Assembly: GCA_024695545.1 (NCBI GenBank)
Contig: JAILHZ010000059.1
Span: 1 to 14,488, forward strand
DNA from: Clostridiales bacterium
GTDB lineage: Bacteria > Bacillota_A > Clostridia > Saccharofermentanales > Saccharofermentanaceae
Direction: 5' to 3'
DNA: 14,488 nt
A model generated the notes under the pieces. That model did not search any database. It saw only the letters and a program-made list of their open reading frames with translations, and was not told where the DNA came from. Positions 1 through 6,578 of this stretch are shown here, piece by piece. The translations under genes were made by a program, and so were the position numbers. Position 1 is the stretch's first letter. The number at the start of each line of letters is the position of its first letter.

Positions 1-103
1 CCTTGATATCAGTCATACCAACCACGCCCAGAGCGAACGCAGACGCGATCGACAGGACCGTGAAATTCTTACTGATCAGTTTTGTTAACTGCTGTAGCTT
101 CAT
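1..103 (-). CDS. Partial CDS, N-terminus of a membrane or exported protein
   Basis: An ATG at 101-103 (minus) opens a frame that runs off the left edge, giving 34 residues that begin MKLQQLTKLISKNF. The start is supported by GGGGGA about six bases upstream and by a promoter at 151-179. A short basic, amphipathic N-terminus is followed by a hydrophobic stretch (about residues 14-31, VLSIASAFALGVVG), so the protein starts with a membrane segment or signal peptide. The pattern would suit the first helix of a secondary transporter such as the bile acid:sodium symporter family, but 34 residues cannot settle this and no function is claimed. It lies downstream of the pilin gene in the same direction, but a terminator and its own promoter separate it, so it is probably a separate unit. 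Confidence 0.6.
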   Translation of the reverse strand, partial: MKLQQLTKLISKNFTVLSIASAFALGVVGMTDIK

Positions 104-150
104 GTTTTCCCCCAAACGATTCCGGCTGTCCCCATACACTACCAGGATAC

Positions 151-179
151 ATTATTAGTATAATAAACCTCTATGACAA
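151..179 (-). promoter_or_regulatory. Putative promoter of the partial left-edge gene
   Basis: On the minus strand TTGTCA (174-179) and AATAAT (151-156) are separated by exactly 17 bases, each one mismatch from the sigma-A consensus. This predicts a leader of about 40 nt before the ATG at 103. The surrounding sequence is very AT-rich, so chance matches are easier here. Confidence 0.5.
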
Positions 180-215
180 AAAACGCACACCTTTTTTACT
201 AAAGTGTAAATGTGC

Positions 216-243
216 AAAAGGGCCGCTCCCGAAGGAACGGCCC
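216..243 (-). terminator. Rho-independent terminator of the pilin gene
   Basis: On the minus strand GGGCCG (238-243) pairs with CGGCCC (220-225). Three further pairs follow after one A/C mismatch, closing a UUCG tetraloop in C(UUCG)G context, and the stem is followed by TTTT (216-219). It lies about 100 nt past the pilin stop codon and just before the promoter of the next gene. The run of T is short but the stem is strong. Confidence 0.8.
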
Positions 244-343
244 AGGCTTTAAAAGTTGTGATGCTCCATGATGTCAATTACTTAACTGTCAACAATGTGT
301 CATCGTAGAATTGCTATGTTTTATGTGTACCACCGGTACCGGA

Positions 344-1117
344 TCACTTAATGCCCTCAACTGTGATGTTCATCTTACCGCTCTGGTTGTTTACGAAGTT
401 GAAGTAGATCGTATTTGTTCCGTTTGCGCTGAACTTCGGATCGGAGTACCAGGGGTTCGAGTCGTTTTTGATCGTATAAGTCAGCTTATTTCCGTTAACC
501 GAGCCGGAACCGCTGCTGAACTTCGCGCCACCCTCGAGAGTGATCGTTACTTTAAAGGAGCTGTAGTTCTGCATATCGGAGGTATTTCCGAGAGTAATGT
601 TTCCGCCCCAGTTCTGAACGTTTGCGGAGTTTACTTTCAAACCTGCGGGAGCTGTCAGCTTCTTAATATCCGGGTAACCGGTGTTCGTTGTTGTAACGTT
701 ACCGTCCTGAGGTGCTGTCGGAGCCTCTGTCGGTGCAGTTGTCGGAGCTGTGGTAGGAGCTGTCGTCGGTGCAGTTGTCGGTGCAGTCGTCGGAGCTGTT
801 GTCGGTGCACTTGTAGGAGCTGCTGTCGGAGCCTCTGTCGGTTCCGGATCCGAAGGTCCTGCAAGAGTAGGATTCAGTGCCTGAATACTGATATTTGTGG
901 TTGACTCTTTCACTGTAGCTCTTGTGGTTGTCAGATAATTATCAACTACCTGCTCCTGGGAAGCGATCATCTCGGAGTGTGCGTCAATGTTCGCACTGAG
1001 ATCGCGAGCTCTCTTTGAATATTGGGATATACCTGTCATTGCTACTGCCGAAAGGAAAACTACGATGGCGATAACAACGGCCATTTCCATTAATGTGAAA
1101 CCTTTTCTATTTTTCAT
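344..1117 (-). CDS. Type IV prepilin-like protein with Pro/Thr linker and possible carbohydrate-binding C-terminal domain
   Basis: The 257-residue protein begins MKNRKGFTLMEMAVV, a class III prepilin leader. Prepilin peptidase would cut between Gly6 and Phe7, leaving Phe1 and Glu5 in the mature protein (Glu11 here). Residues 7-30 are the hydrophobic pilin helix, continuing as an amphipathic helix to about residue 60. Residues 91-136 are a low-complexity linker of repeated PTTA units. Residues 150-257 form a cysteine-free, Asn/Ser/Thr/Gly-rich beta domain. Its spacing of FKVTITLEGG, SSGSGSVNG, an NPWY segment and TIYFNF resembles CBM2-like beta-sandwiches, with Trp170, Trp223 and Tyr224 as candidate ligand-contacting aromatics. 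The start has a strong GGAGGAG ribosome binding site. No other pilus assembly gene is in the window. The pilin call is firm; cellulose or glycan binding is inference. Ruminococcus albus is known to have a pilin-like cellulose-binding protein, which makes the idea reasonable. Confidence 0.85.
   Translation of the reverse strand: MKNRKGFTLMEMAVVIAIVVFLSAVAMTGISQYSKRARDLSANIDAHSEMIASQEQVVDNYLTTTRATVKESTTNISIQALNPTLAGPSDPEPTEAPTAAPTSAPTTAPTTAPTTAPTTAPTTAPTTAPTEAPTAPQDGNVTTTNTGYPDIKKLTAPAGLKVNSANVQNWGGNITLGNTSDMQNYSSFKVTITLEGGAKFSSGSGSVNGNKLTYTIKNDSNPWYSDPKFSANGTNTIYFNFVNNQSGKMNITVEGIK
710..847 (-). repeat. 12-bp tandem repeat encoding the PTTA linker of the pilin
   Basis: The segment encodes PTEAPTAAPTSAP, then six TTAP units, then TEAPTAP. 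The period is 12 bp (four codons) with mostly synonymous differences between units, so it is old enough to have diverged but could still change length by slippage. Such linkers are typical between modules of secreted glycan-binding proteins and are often O-glycosylated. Confidence 0.85.
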
Positions 1118-1226
1118 CTGGATCTCCTCCTAACTATAACCTTGTAAAATACTATCCTCATCCCCGATGTCATTACCTTGTTGTCTTGTGTTTTATGGTC
1201 TTATTTTACCAACCGGAGAAGTTCAA

Positions 1227-1235
1227 ATTCTAGCA
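1227..1235 (-). promoter_or_regulatory. Candidate extended -10 promoter of the pilin gene
   Basis: The minus strand reads TGCTAGAAT, an extended -10 element (TGn plus TAGAAT). It implies a leader of about 100 nt before the pilin ATG. No good -35 lies at 17 bases; the -35 zone instead holds two TGTGACA repeats, as expected for a promoter that depends on or is blocked by a regulator. A competing candidate lies at 1348-1375. Confidence 0.4.
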
Positions 1236-1240
1236 GATTT

Positions 1241-1258
1241 TGTCACAATTCTGTCACA
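1241..1258. promoter_or_regulatory. Operator-like pair of TGTCACA sites, proximal cluster
   Basis: TGTCACA occurs at 1241-1247 and 1252-1258, 11 bp apart, so both copies face the same side of the helix. They cover the -35 zone of the 1227-1235 promoter. A matching pair in opposite orientation lies at 1368-1382. No regulator gene for these sites is visible in the window. Confidence 0.45.
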
Positions 1259-1303
1259 TTTTGTATCTATTTTGTTTCGAAAATTTGTATAAAAACTTGA
1301 ATT

Positions 1304-1318
1304 TGTGCATATTGCACA
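1304..1318. promoter_or_regulatory. Operator-like dyad between the two repeat clusters
   Basis: TGTGCA (1304-1309) and TGCACA (1313-1318) form a perfect 6-bp inverted repeat around TAT. It lies midway between the clusters at 1241 and 1368 in the 295-bp gap upstream of the pilin gene. The size suits a dimeric helix-turn-helix repressor. Function is inferred from symmetry and position only. Confidence 0.35.
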
Positions 1319-1347
1319 TAAAGAAATCGTTTTACGCGTGTTTTACT

Positions 1348-1375
1348 TGTATAATTGTGTATAGAAATGTGACAA
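1348..1375 (-). promoter_or_regulatory. Alternative pilin promoter
   Basis: Minus-strand TTGTCA (1370-1375) and TATACA (1348-1353) are 16 bases apart. The -35 overlaps the distal TGTGACA/TCACA repeat cluster. On the plus strand the same place reads TATAAT (1350-1355), but no plus-strand gene follows. This is a weaker -10 than ideal, in AT-rich sequence. Confidence 0.3.
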
Positions 1376-1397
1376 AATGTGAAACTGCGCACATTTT
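1368..1397. promoter_or_regulatory. Operator-like cluster, distal: TGTGACA pair and an 8-bp dyad
   Basis: TGTGACA (1368-1374) is followed 10 bp later by TGTGAAA (1378-1384), mirroring the proximal pair in the opposite orientation. The second copy is part of a perfect dyad, AAAATGTG (1374-1381) with CACATTTT (1390-1397), spaced by 8 bp. The dyad has no T-tract typical of a terminator, so the end of the cca transcript is not evident and read-through into the pilin gene is possible. Confidence 0.4.
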
Positions 1398-1412
1398 GCT
1401 CCCATGTAAAGA

Positions 1413-2774
1413 TTATTGACAGTTTTTGAAAAGCACCTGTGCACGCGCCAGAAGGGCTTCCCGGTCGTTCGGAATCACTCCGTCAATGATTTCGTTTAAA
1501 AGCTGTTTCTTTATGCTTCCGAGACGGGCGCCCGGATCAATTCCCAGCTCGATTAAATCCTTGCCGTTGATGGCCATCGCCGAGAATGAGAAGCACATCT
1601 GTTCTTCGATCGCACGGTCCAGAAGAACTTCGAATTCCGAGAGCTCCTTCAGGCGGTAGGCGCTTTTCAGAGAGTGTGCCGAAATATCCGCACGCTTCAC
1701 TTCCAGCAGCAGCCGGACCTTCTCTTCTCCATATTGCGCCAGTCTGCGCCGCACATTTTTGAACACCGGATCCAGCGGCACGTCGTGTGCCTTCACGAGA
1801 AGTACGATCGTTTCGCGCGTATCGGTATCCACTTTCAGCCGGGAAAGGATCGTATCCGCCATTACGGCGCTCACCTTCGGATGCCCGCGGAAATGCCCGA
1901 TCCCGTCCTCTCCGATCTCGAAGCAGGAAGGCTTTCCGATATCATGAAGAAGGATCGCCATTCTCAGCACGACCGTCGGCGGGACACATGTCATAGCGAC
2001 GAGAGTATGCTCCCAGACATCGTAGATATGATGAGGGTTATGCTGCTCAAAGCCCTGCATGGGCGCGATCTCCGGAAGGAAGACCGTAAAGACACCGAAA
2101 TACCGGCGAAGGATCGGTGCACAGTATGCGCCGCAGATCAGCTTCGAGAATTCTTTCCAGATCCGTTCCACTGAGAGTGCCTTAAGAGAGTCTTTCTGCC
2201 GGAAGATCTCCCGGGAAGTCTCTTCTTCTATAGCAAAGCCGTGTTCCGATGCAAAACGCAGAGCCCTCAGGATGCGCAGCGCATCTTCCTGAAATCTTTC
2301 TTTCGGGTCACCGACCGTCCGCAGGCGCCGTTCCTTAAGATCACTCACGCCGCCGCAGAAATCCAGCACCGTGCCGTCTTCCGAGAGCGCCAGTGCATTG
2401 ACCGTGAAATCCCTTCTCATAACGTCCTGTTTCAGCGAACGCGTAAAACGGACATTCTCCGGATGACGGGAATCCGTATAATCCCCGTCGACACGGAAAG
2501 TCGTGACCTCCACAGGGACGCCGTCAACAACGACAGTGACTGTCCCGTGCGAAAGACCGGTCGGGTGGCAGTGCTTTTCGCCGAAGACCTTCATGACCTC
2601 TTGGGGCTCGGCGGAAGTTGCCACATCATAATCCTCGGGAGTTTTTCCGATCAGAATATCGCGGACCGCGCCGCCGATCACATACGCTTCATATCCGTTT
2701 CCGCGCAGAGTGAGAAGAAGCGATTCGATCGGAGCAGGAAGTCTGTGGTCTACATGGATCTTCTCAGATGGCAT
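1413..2774 (-). CDS. cca: CCA-adding tRNA nucleotidyltransferase with HD domain
   Basis: This enzyme builds or repairs the 3' CCA end of tRNAs from CTP and ATP. From Met at 2774 it has 453 residues, normal for HD-containing bacterial CCA enzymes. The nucleotidyltransferase head shows GGAVRD (34-39) and the metal-binding DYD (48-50), then RRDFTVNAL, and RILRALRFASEHGF of the second domain. An HD phosphohydrolase-type domain follows with HNPHHIYDVWEHT and LLHDIGKP (His277-Asp278). The C-terminal tail ends in the family's INGKDLIELGIDPG...PNDREALLARA pattern. I chose ATG at 2774 because GAGGCGG lies six bases upstream. A GTG at 2786, overlapping the upstream stop codon as GTGA, would add four residues but has no clear ribosome site. 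It follows the ADH-family gene directly and is almost certainly cotranscribed and translationally coupled with it. Confidence 0.93.
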   Translation of the reverse strand: MPSEKIHVDHRLPAPIESLLLTLRGNGYEAYVIGGAVRDILIGKTPEDYDVATSAEPQEVMKVFGEKHCHPTGLSHGTVTVVVDGVPVEVTTFRVDGDYTDSRHPENVRFTRSLKQDVMRRDFTVNALALSEDGTVLDFCGGVSDLKERRLRTVGDPKERFQEDALRILRALRFASEHGFAIEEETSREIFRQKDSLKALSVERIWKEFSKLICGAYCAPILRRYFGVFTVFLPEIAPMQGFEQHNPHHIYDVWEHTLVAMTCVPPTVVLRMAILLHDIGKPSCFEIGEDGIGHFRGHPKVSAVMADTILSRLKVDTDTRETIVLLVKAHDVPLDPVFKNVRRRLAQYGEEKVRLLLEVKRADISAHSLKSAYRLKELSEFEVLLDRAIEEQMCFSFSAMAINGKDLIELGIDPGARLGSIKKQLLNEIIDGVIPNDREALLARAQVLFKNCQ

Positions 2775-2782
2775 ATTCCGCC

Positions 2783-3964
2783 TCACTCGCTGTATCTGGA
2801 GCGTTTCAGTATCGAGAGCGCCGCCTTGGAATTAAACTTCTTCGGGCATCCCCACATCTTGGTATCATAGAGCGCAAGTTTGATGATCTCGCCTGTATCC
2901 TCCAGCTTCAGGTAAGGAAGCGCAGATGGGATCTCAACTCTTCTGCTGAGGCTCCGGATGCCGGAAATATAGGCTCTGGCCGCTTCCTCCGTTGTCGCTC
3001 GCGCAGAGCAAAGATGGGCCGCACGGGCCAGGACAGCCAGATCCTCTTTAACTTCGTTGAATTCATATTCAAGCACGGACGGCAGAAGCACCGCGCTGAT
3101 CTTTCCGGGCACTTCCGAATACTTCTCCGCAACATACATGCTCAGGCTGTGCGCGGGACCGAAGCCTATCCGCCTCGTGGCGACACCGGTATAATAGGGC
3201 GCCATCATCATCTGAAGGTAGACATCGTTGCCGGCGCCGTGCTTATAGGACTTTTCCAGGGAAGAAAAGAATATCGGGATCGCGATCAGGATATTGGCCC
3301 GGTCCGCCGGAAACTCTCTGGCCAGCGGGCTGATAAATGCCTCAGTCGCATGGGTCAGGGCCAGAAGCGCAGCAGCGGCCATGTTCTCCATCGGAAGGCG
3401 AAGAACGAGGTCCGGATCCAGTACGACGGCATCCGGGACCAGGTATTCACTGTAATAAAGTGCGATCTGCTTTTCACTGCGCACGAGAGAACACGCCGAA
3501 CTCTCGGCTCCGCTGCAGGTCGTGGACACAACATAAAGAGGGAGACCCTTCCGCGGAATACGTCCGATCCCTCGCATCTGGTACAGCGACTGGTCGGTGT
3601 TATTGAGCCAGACCGATACCATCTTGGCCACGTCGATCACTTTGCCGCCGCCGAAGGCGACGATCACCTCGCAGTTATAGGTCTGACACTCCGCCGCGCA
3701 GGCCTCGACCGTCCCGAGGTCCGGGATCTTGCCCGCGTACGGCCATACGAAGCAGCGCGCGCCGCTGTTCTGAAGCTTCTCGACAAAAGCATCGTAGACC
3801 TTCAGTTTCTGTGTCTGTCTTCCTGAAATAAGAAAAACCCGTCGCACGCCCCGGTCGAGAAGGATCTGTGCCAGATCTGAAAATGCCCCTTCTTTCGCCA
3901 TTAATTCCTGACGGCGGTCGTTCATTTTTCTCGCATAACTGAGAAACGACTTCGATGAGGTCAT
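2783..3964 (-). CDS. Iron-containing alcohol dehydrogenase family protein lacking two metal ligands
   Basis: The 393-residue length and full-length pattern match group III (iron-dependent) dehydrogenases. Visible are the nucleotide-binding FGGGKVIDVAK (104-114), the STTCSGAES segment (147-155) corresponding to TTAGTGSE, and PDAVVLDPDLVLRLP (177-191). The metal site is altered. The usual DALTHxxEA reads LALTHATEA, with Leu201 for the ligand Asp and His205 kept. In the second half, a gap-free alignment from G260 to LLP keeps the first ligand His (His272) but places Pro286 where the second ligand His (PHG motif) belongs; the nearby conserved His is Met276. The frame is continuous, so this is not a frameshift. 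It may be metal-independent, catalyse another reaction, or be a non-catalytic paralogue. The start has AAGGAG upstream and an extended -10 at 4015-4023. Its stop overlaps the cca start region. Confidence 0.85.
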   Translation of the reverse strand: MTSSKSFLSYARKMNDRRQELMAKEGAFSDLAQILLDRGVRRVFLISGRQTQKLKVYDAFVEKLQNSGARCFVWPYAGKIPDLGTVEACAAECQTYNCEVIVAFGGGKVIDVAKMVSVWLNNTDQSLYQMRGIGRIPRKGLPLYVVSTTCSGAESSACSLVRSEKQIALYYSEYLVPDAVVLDPDLVLRLPMENMAAAALLALTHATEAFISPLAREFPADRANILIAIPIFFSSLEKSYKHGAGNDVYLQMMMAPYYTGVATRRIGFGPAHSLSMYVAEKYSEVPGKISAVLLPSVLEYEFNEVKEDLAVLARAAHLCSARATTEEAARAYISGIRSLSRRVEIPSALPYLKLEDTGEIIKLALYDTKMWGCPKKFNSKAALSILKRSRYSE

Positions 3965-4014
3965 GTATTTTCGCTCCTTTTTCGGGGATTGCCCGCCAAG
4001 TTCTTTTCAGAGTA

Positions 4015-4023
4015 AGTATATCA
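4015..4023 (-). promoter_or_regulatory. Extended -10 promoter for the ADH-family/cca operon
   Basis: The minus strand reads TGATATACT, an extended -10 (TGn plus TATACT), about 50 nt upstream of the ATG at 3964. The -35 is poor, as is common with extended -10 promoters. It points away from the GH31 promoter at 4093-4101, so the roughly 200-bp gap is a divergent control region. Confidence 0.5.
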
Positions 4024-4092
4024 TACAAGGTATATATTCACACAAATGAAACACAGCGGTAGGAATTCTGTCCCTTTCCTTGAACTTTGCTT

Positions 4093-4101
4093 TGCTATAA
4101 T
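4093..4101 (+). promoter_or_regulatory. Extended -10 promoter of the GH31 gene
   Basis: The sequence TGCTATAAT is a perfect extended -10 element. A good -35 is not seen at 16-18 bases. The predicted start of transcription is near 4108, giving a leader of about 60 nt that begins with a small hairpin. The in-frame upstream TTG at 4087 overlaps this promoter and therefore cannot be the translation start. Confidence 0.6.
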
Positions 4102-4107
4102 CTACTT

Positions 4108-4125
4108 GGAGAAGCATTTTTCTCC
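4108..4125 (+). promoter_or_regulatory. Hairpin at the 5' end of the GH31 leader
   Basis: GGAGAA (4108-4113) pairs perfectly with TTCTCC (4120-4125) around a six-base loop. If transcription starts near 4108, this hairpin caps the mRNA and could protect it from 5'-end decay. It lies upstream of, and does not include, the GGAGGAG ribosome binding site near 4152-4158. Confidence 0.35.
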
Positions 4126-4167
4126 GTCAAAAGCACTGATATTTCGGGTTTTGGAGGAGTTTCGGAC

Positions 4168-6552
4168 ATGAGATTCACAGATGGACTTTGGGCAGTAAAA
4201 GAAGGGTATACACTGGAGTATCCCAGGGAGATCTCCGATATCGACTATTCGGAGTCGGGCATTACACTTTTCGCACCATATACAGAACAGCAAAGATCGA
4301 GCGACTGTATCGGATGCGGTCTTCTCACCGTGAACATCAGCGCGATCGGAGCTAATATGTTCTCCGTTAAGATCTCCAACCACAGAGGAAGCCGTGCCGC
4401 CAAGGCCGTCTTCGAGCTGAACAAAGCTATCGTCAAGCCCCTGAGCAGTGAGACCGAAGACTACTACAGCTATACATCCAGCCTGCTTGAACTCCGGATC
4501 AGCAAGAACGGCACCTGGGGTATCTCTTTCTACTACTCCGGACGTTTCCTGACTTCGACCGAGCTCGGAGGCATGGCACATATTATCGATTCTGAAGGCA
4601 ACACTTACATCCGTGAACAGCTGACACTCAGCGAGGGCGAGTGCATCTACGGTCTCGGCGAACTTCCGGGCCCGATCGTCCGAAACGGCGGGTCCTACGA
4701 AATCTGGAATGAGGATGCCGGCATGCGCATGGGCCGTTCCGCAAAGACAACTCCTTTCTTCATCTCCTCGAGTGGTTACGGAGTTCTGGTCAACACTCCG
4801 GAACTTGTTTCTTTCGAGATTGGAAATGAAGCTACCACCGATGTTACCGCCGAGGGAACGCCGACCTCGAGAACTCAGTTTTCTCTTGCCGGCGAGACCA
4901 TGGAGTATATTCTTATGGGCGGTGCTTCCATGAAACATGTAATGGACATCTATTCCGAACTGATCGGCCGTCCGGGTCTTCCGCCGGCATGGTCCTTCGG
5001 TACATGGCTGTCTTCCCCGCTCTTCGAGGAATACGACGAAGACGCGATCCTCGATCTGGTCGAGAATGCCAAGGGTATCGGTATGCCGCTTTCCGTCATC
5101 AACTTCGGTGCTTTTTGGATGAAAGGCTTCGAGTGGACATCCCTTCTCTGGGATGAGGAACGGTTCCCGAATCCGCAGCAGATGATCAAGACCCTGCACG
5201 AGAACGGCATCCGTGTCTGCGTGTGGGTCAGCCCGTATATCTCACAGAAATCGCCGCTTTTCCAGGAAGGATTTGACGGCAATTACTATCTCAATTACGG
5301 GGACGGCGATCCGTACCAGTCAGATGTATACGCACCCGGCGCAGGACTTGTCGACTTTACCAATCTCGTCGCCCGCGCCTGGTACCAGAAGTTCCTGACG
5401 GATCTTATCAACATGGGTGTCGACGCATTCCGTCCGGATTACGGCGCAGATGCACCGGTCAAGTCTCCCGTCTTCGGACCGAGAGCCGCCGCCAGGGGTA
5501 TCACCTACAAGAACGAACTCGAAGCAGAGAGCCAGCACAACCTGTACTCAGTGCTTTTCTCGGATGCAGTCTACGATCTTCTCTGGAGAAAAAACGGTAA
5601 GAATAACGCCTGCGTGCTTTCCCACTCCGGATTTATCGGTTCCCAGGCCATGCCTTTCCTTGCACTGGACAACGAAGATCCTTCCTATGACGGCATGCGT
5701 GCAGCTCTTCAGAGCGGTCTTTCCCTCTCGATCAGCGGTTTCCCGTACTGGAGCGAAAACATCGCCGGTGTAACCGACGAGTGCACACCGGATCTCTACA
5801 TGCGCTGGCACCAGGCCGCCATGTTCCTGCCAAATGCAGTTCTCAGCGGAACTACAACATTCCGTGTGCCGTGGCAGTACGGTACCGAGGCCATGAACGA
5901 GACGCTTCTTTTCTCGAAATTCAAGCTTGGCCTTATGCCTTACATCTATTCCTGCGCCGTGGAGTCCAGTTCCCTGGGTATCCCGCTGACGCGCCCGATG
6001 GTTCTGGAATTCCCGGAAGACCCGAACACATACGCGCTTGACCAGCAGTACATGCTCGGACCTTCCCTCCTGATCGCGCCGATCACTTCGGAGGAAGGCA
6101 TCGTCCGCTACTACGTTCCGTCCGGAACATGGACGAATCTTCTCACCCGCGAGAAGATCGAGGGACCGATATGGAAGAACGAGCAGCACGGCTATGACAC
6201 CATGCCGATCCTCGTACGTCCGGGCTCGATCATTGTCGCCGGATCCGCCGACGAGAAGCCGGTCTATAACTATCTGGAAAACGCCACGATCACGCTGTTC
6301 GAGCTCCCGGAGGGCGCCGAGGTCAGCGCGGAAGTATACTCACCCGACCTTAAGAATGTCGGTATGGTAAAAGCACTGAAGCAGGATGGTAAGATCATGG
6401 TTCAGACATCCGGCATCTACGGACAGACCCGTCTGGTACTTGCCTCTGTCTTCCGCATCGCATCCACAAGTGTCGGTATTCCGGAATTAAATGAATGGGG
6501 AACCATGGTCGTCTTCGACGGTAACGAGATCGAGATCGGTATACTCCAGTAA
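4168..6552 (+). CDS. GH31 family glycoside hydrolase, alpha-xylosidase (YicI)-like, with altered active site
   Basis: From ATG 4168 (GGAGGAG about ten bases upstream) the protein has 794 residues and no signal peptide, so it is likely cytoplasmic. The N-terminal beta-sandwich contains YGLGELPGP and SYEIWNEDAG, as in E. coli YicI. The barrel (about 270-590) contains PPAWSFGTW, FWMKGFEW, VCVWVSPYISQKSP and MGVDAFRPDYGAD, with nucleophile Asp424. By alignment from memory with YicI, several usually conserved -1 subsite residues differ: Asp306 to Gly, Cys307 to Ala, Lys414 to Arg, Arg466 to His and His540 to Glu. The acid/base aspartate falls in FLALDNED, where Asp501 is one position off. The fold is intact, so a different substrate is more likely than decay. 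C-terminal beta domains fill 600-794. GH31 members release alpha-linked xylose, glucose or other sugars; the substrate here is not predictable. It is divergent from the ADH-family gene and stands alone. Confidence 0.9.
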   Translation: MRFTDGLWAVKEGYTLEYPREISDIDYSESGITLFAPYTEQQRSSDCIGCGLLTVNISAIGANMFSVKISNHRGSRAAKAVFELNKAIVKPLSSETEDYYSYTSSLLELRISKNGTWGISFYYSGRFLTSTELGGMAHIIDSEGNTYIREQLTLSEGECIYGLGELPGPIVRNGGSYEIWNEDAGMRMGRSAKTTPFFISSSGYGVLVNTPELVSFEIGNEATTDVTAEGTPTSRTQFSLAGETMEYILMGGASMKHVMDIYSELIGRPGLPPAWSFGTWLSSPLFEEYDEDAILDLVENAKGIGMPLSVINFGAFWMKGFEWTSLLWDEERFPNPQQMIKTLHENGIRVCVWVSPYISQKSPLFQEGFDGNYYLNYGDGDPYQSDVYAPGAGLVDFTNLVARAWYQKFLTDLINMGVDAFRPDYGADAPVKSPVFGPRAAARGITYKNELEAESQHNLYSVLFSDAVYDLLWRKNGKNNACVLSHSGFIGSQAMPFLALDNEDPSYDGMRAALQSGLSLSISGFPYWSENIAGVTDECTPDLYMRWHQAAMFLPNAVLSGTTTFRVPWQYGTEAMNETLLFSKFKLGLMPYIYSCAVESSSLGIPLTRPMVLEFPEDPNTYALDQQYMLGPSLLIAPITSEEGIVRYYVPSGTWTNLLTREKIEGPIWKNEQHGYDTMPILVRPGSIIVAGSADEKPVYNYLENATITLFELPEGAEVSAEVYSPDLKNVGMVKALKQDGKIMVQTSGIYGQTRLVLASVFRIASTSVGIPELNEWGTMVVFDGNEIEIGILQ

Positions 6553-6571
6553 TCCGGATGACTTTTCCGGA
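6553..6571. other. Short hairpin between convergent genes
   Basis: TCCGGA (6553-6558) and TCCGGA (6566-6571) form a 6-bp stem around seven bases. The stem starts immediately after the GH31 stop codon and lies 8 bp from the stop of the convergent gene. Neither side has a T-tract, so it is at best a weak or atypical terminator shared by both genes. Confidence 0.3.
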
Positions 6572-6578
6572 AGATATG

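Noticed and set aside
333..342. Perfect palindrome CCGGTACCGG just after the pilin stop codon
   Set aside because: It has no loop or T-tract to act as a terminator, and the clear terminator is at 216-243. A 10-bp palindrome alone is weak evidence for a binding site.
311..904. Plus-strand open frame encoding a cysteine/arginine-rich 197-residue protein
   Set aside because: It lies antisense to the pilin gene. Its CRSC-like repeats are only the reverse reading of the PTTA linker codons, and there is no ribosome binding site.
2768..3826. Plus-strand open frame of 352 codons opposite the ADH-family gene
   Set aside because: It is a shadow of a clearly homologous minus-strand gene. The composition is Arg/His/Gly-rich without recognisable motifs, and there is no start signal.
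4087..4167. Upstream TTG start that would add 27 residues to the GH31 protein
   Set aside because: It overlaps the extended -10 promoter at 4093-4101 and has no ribosome site, whereas ATG 4168 has GGAGGAG and a family-like N-terminus.
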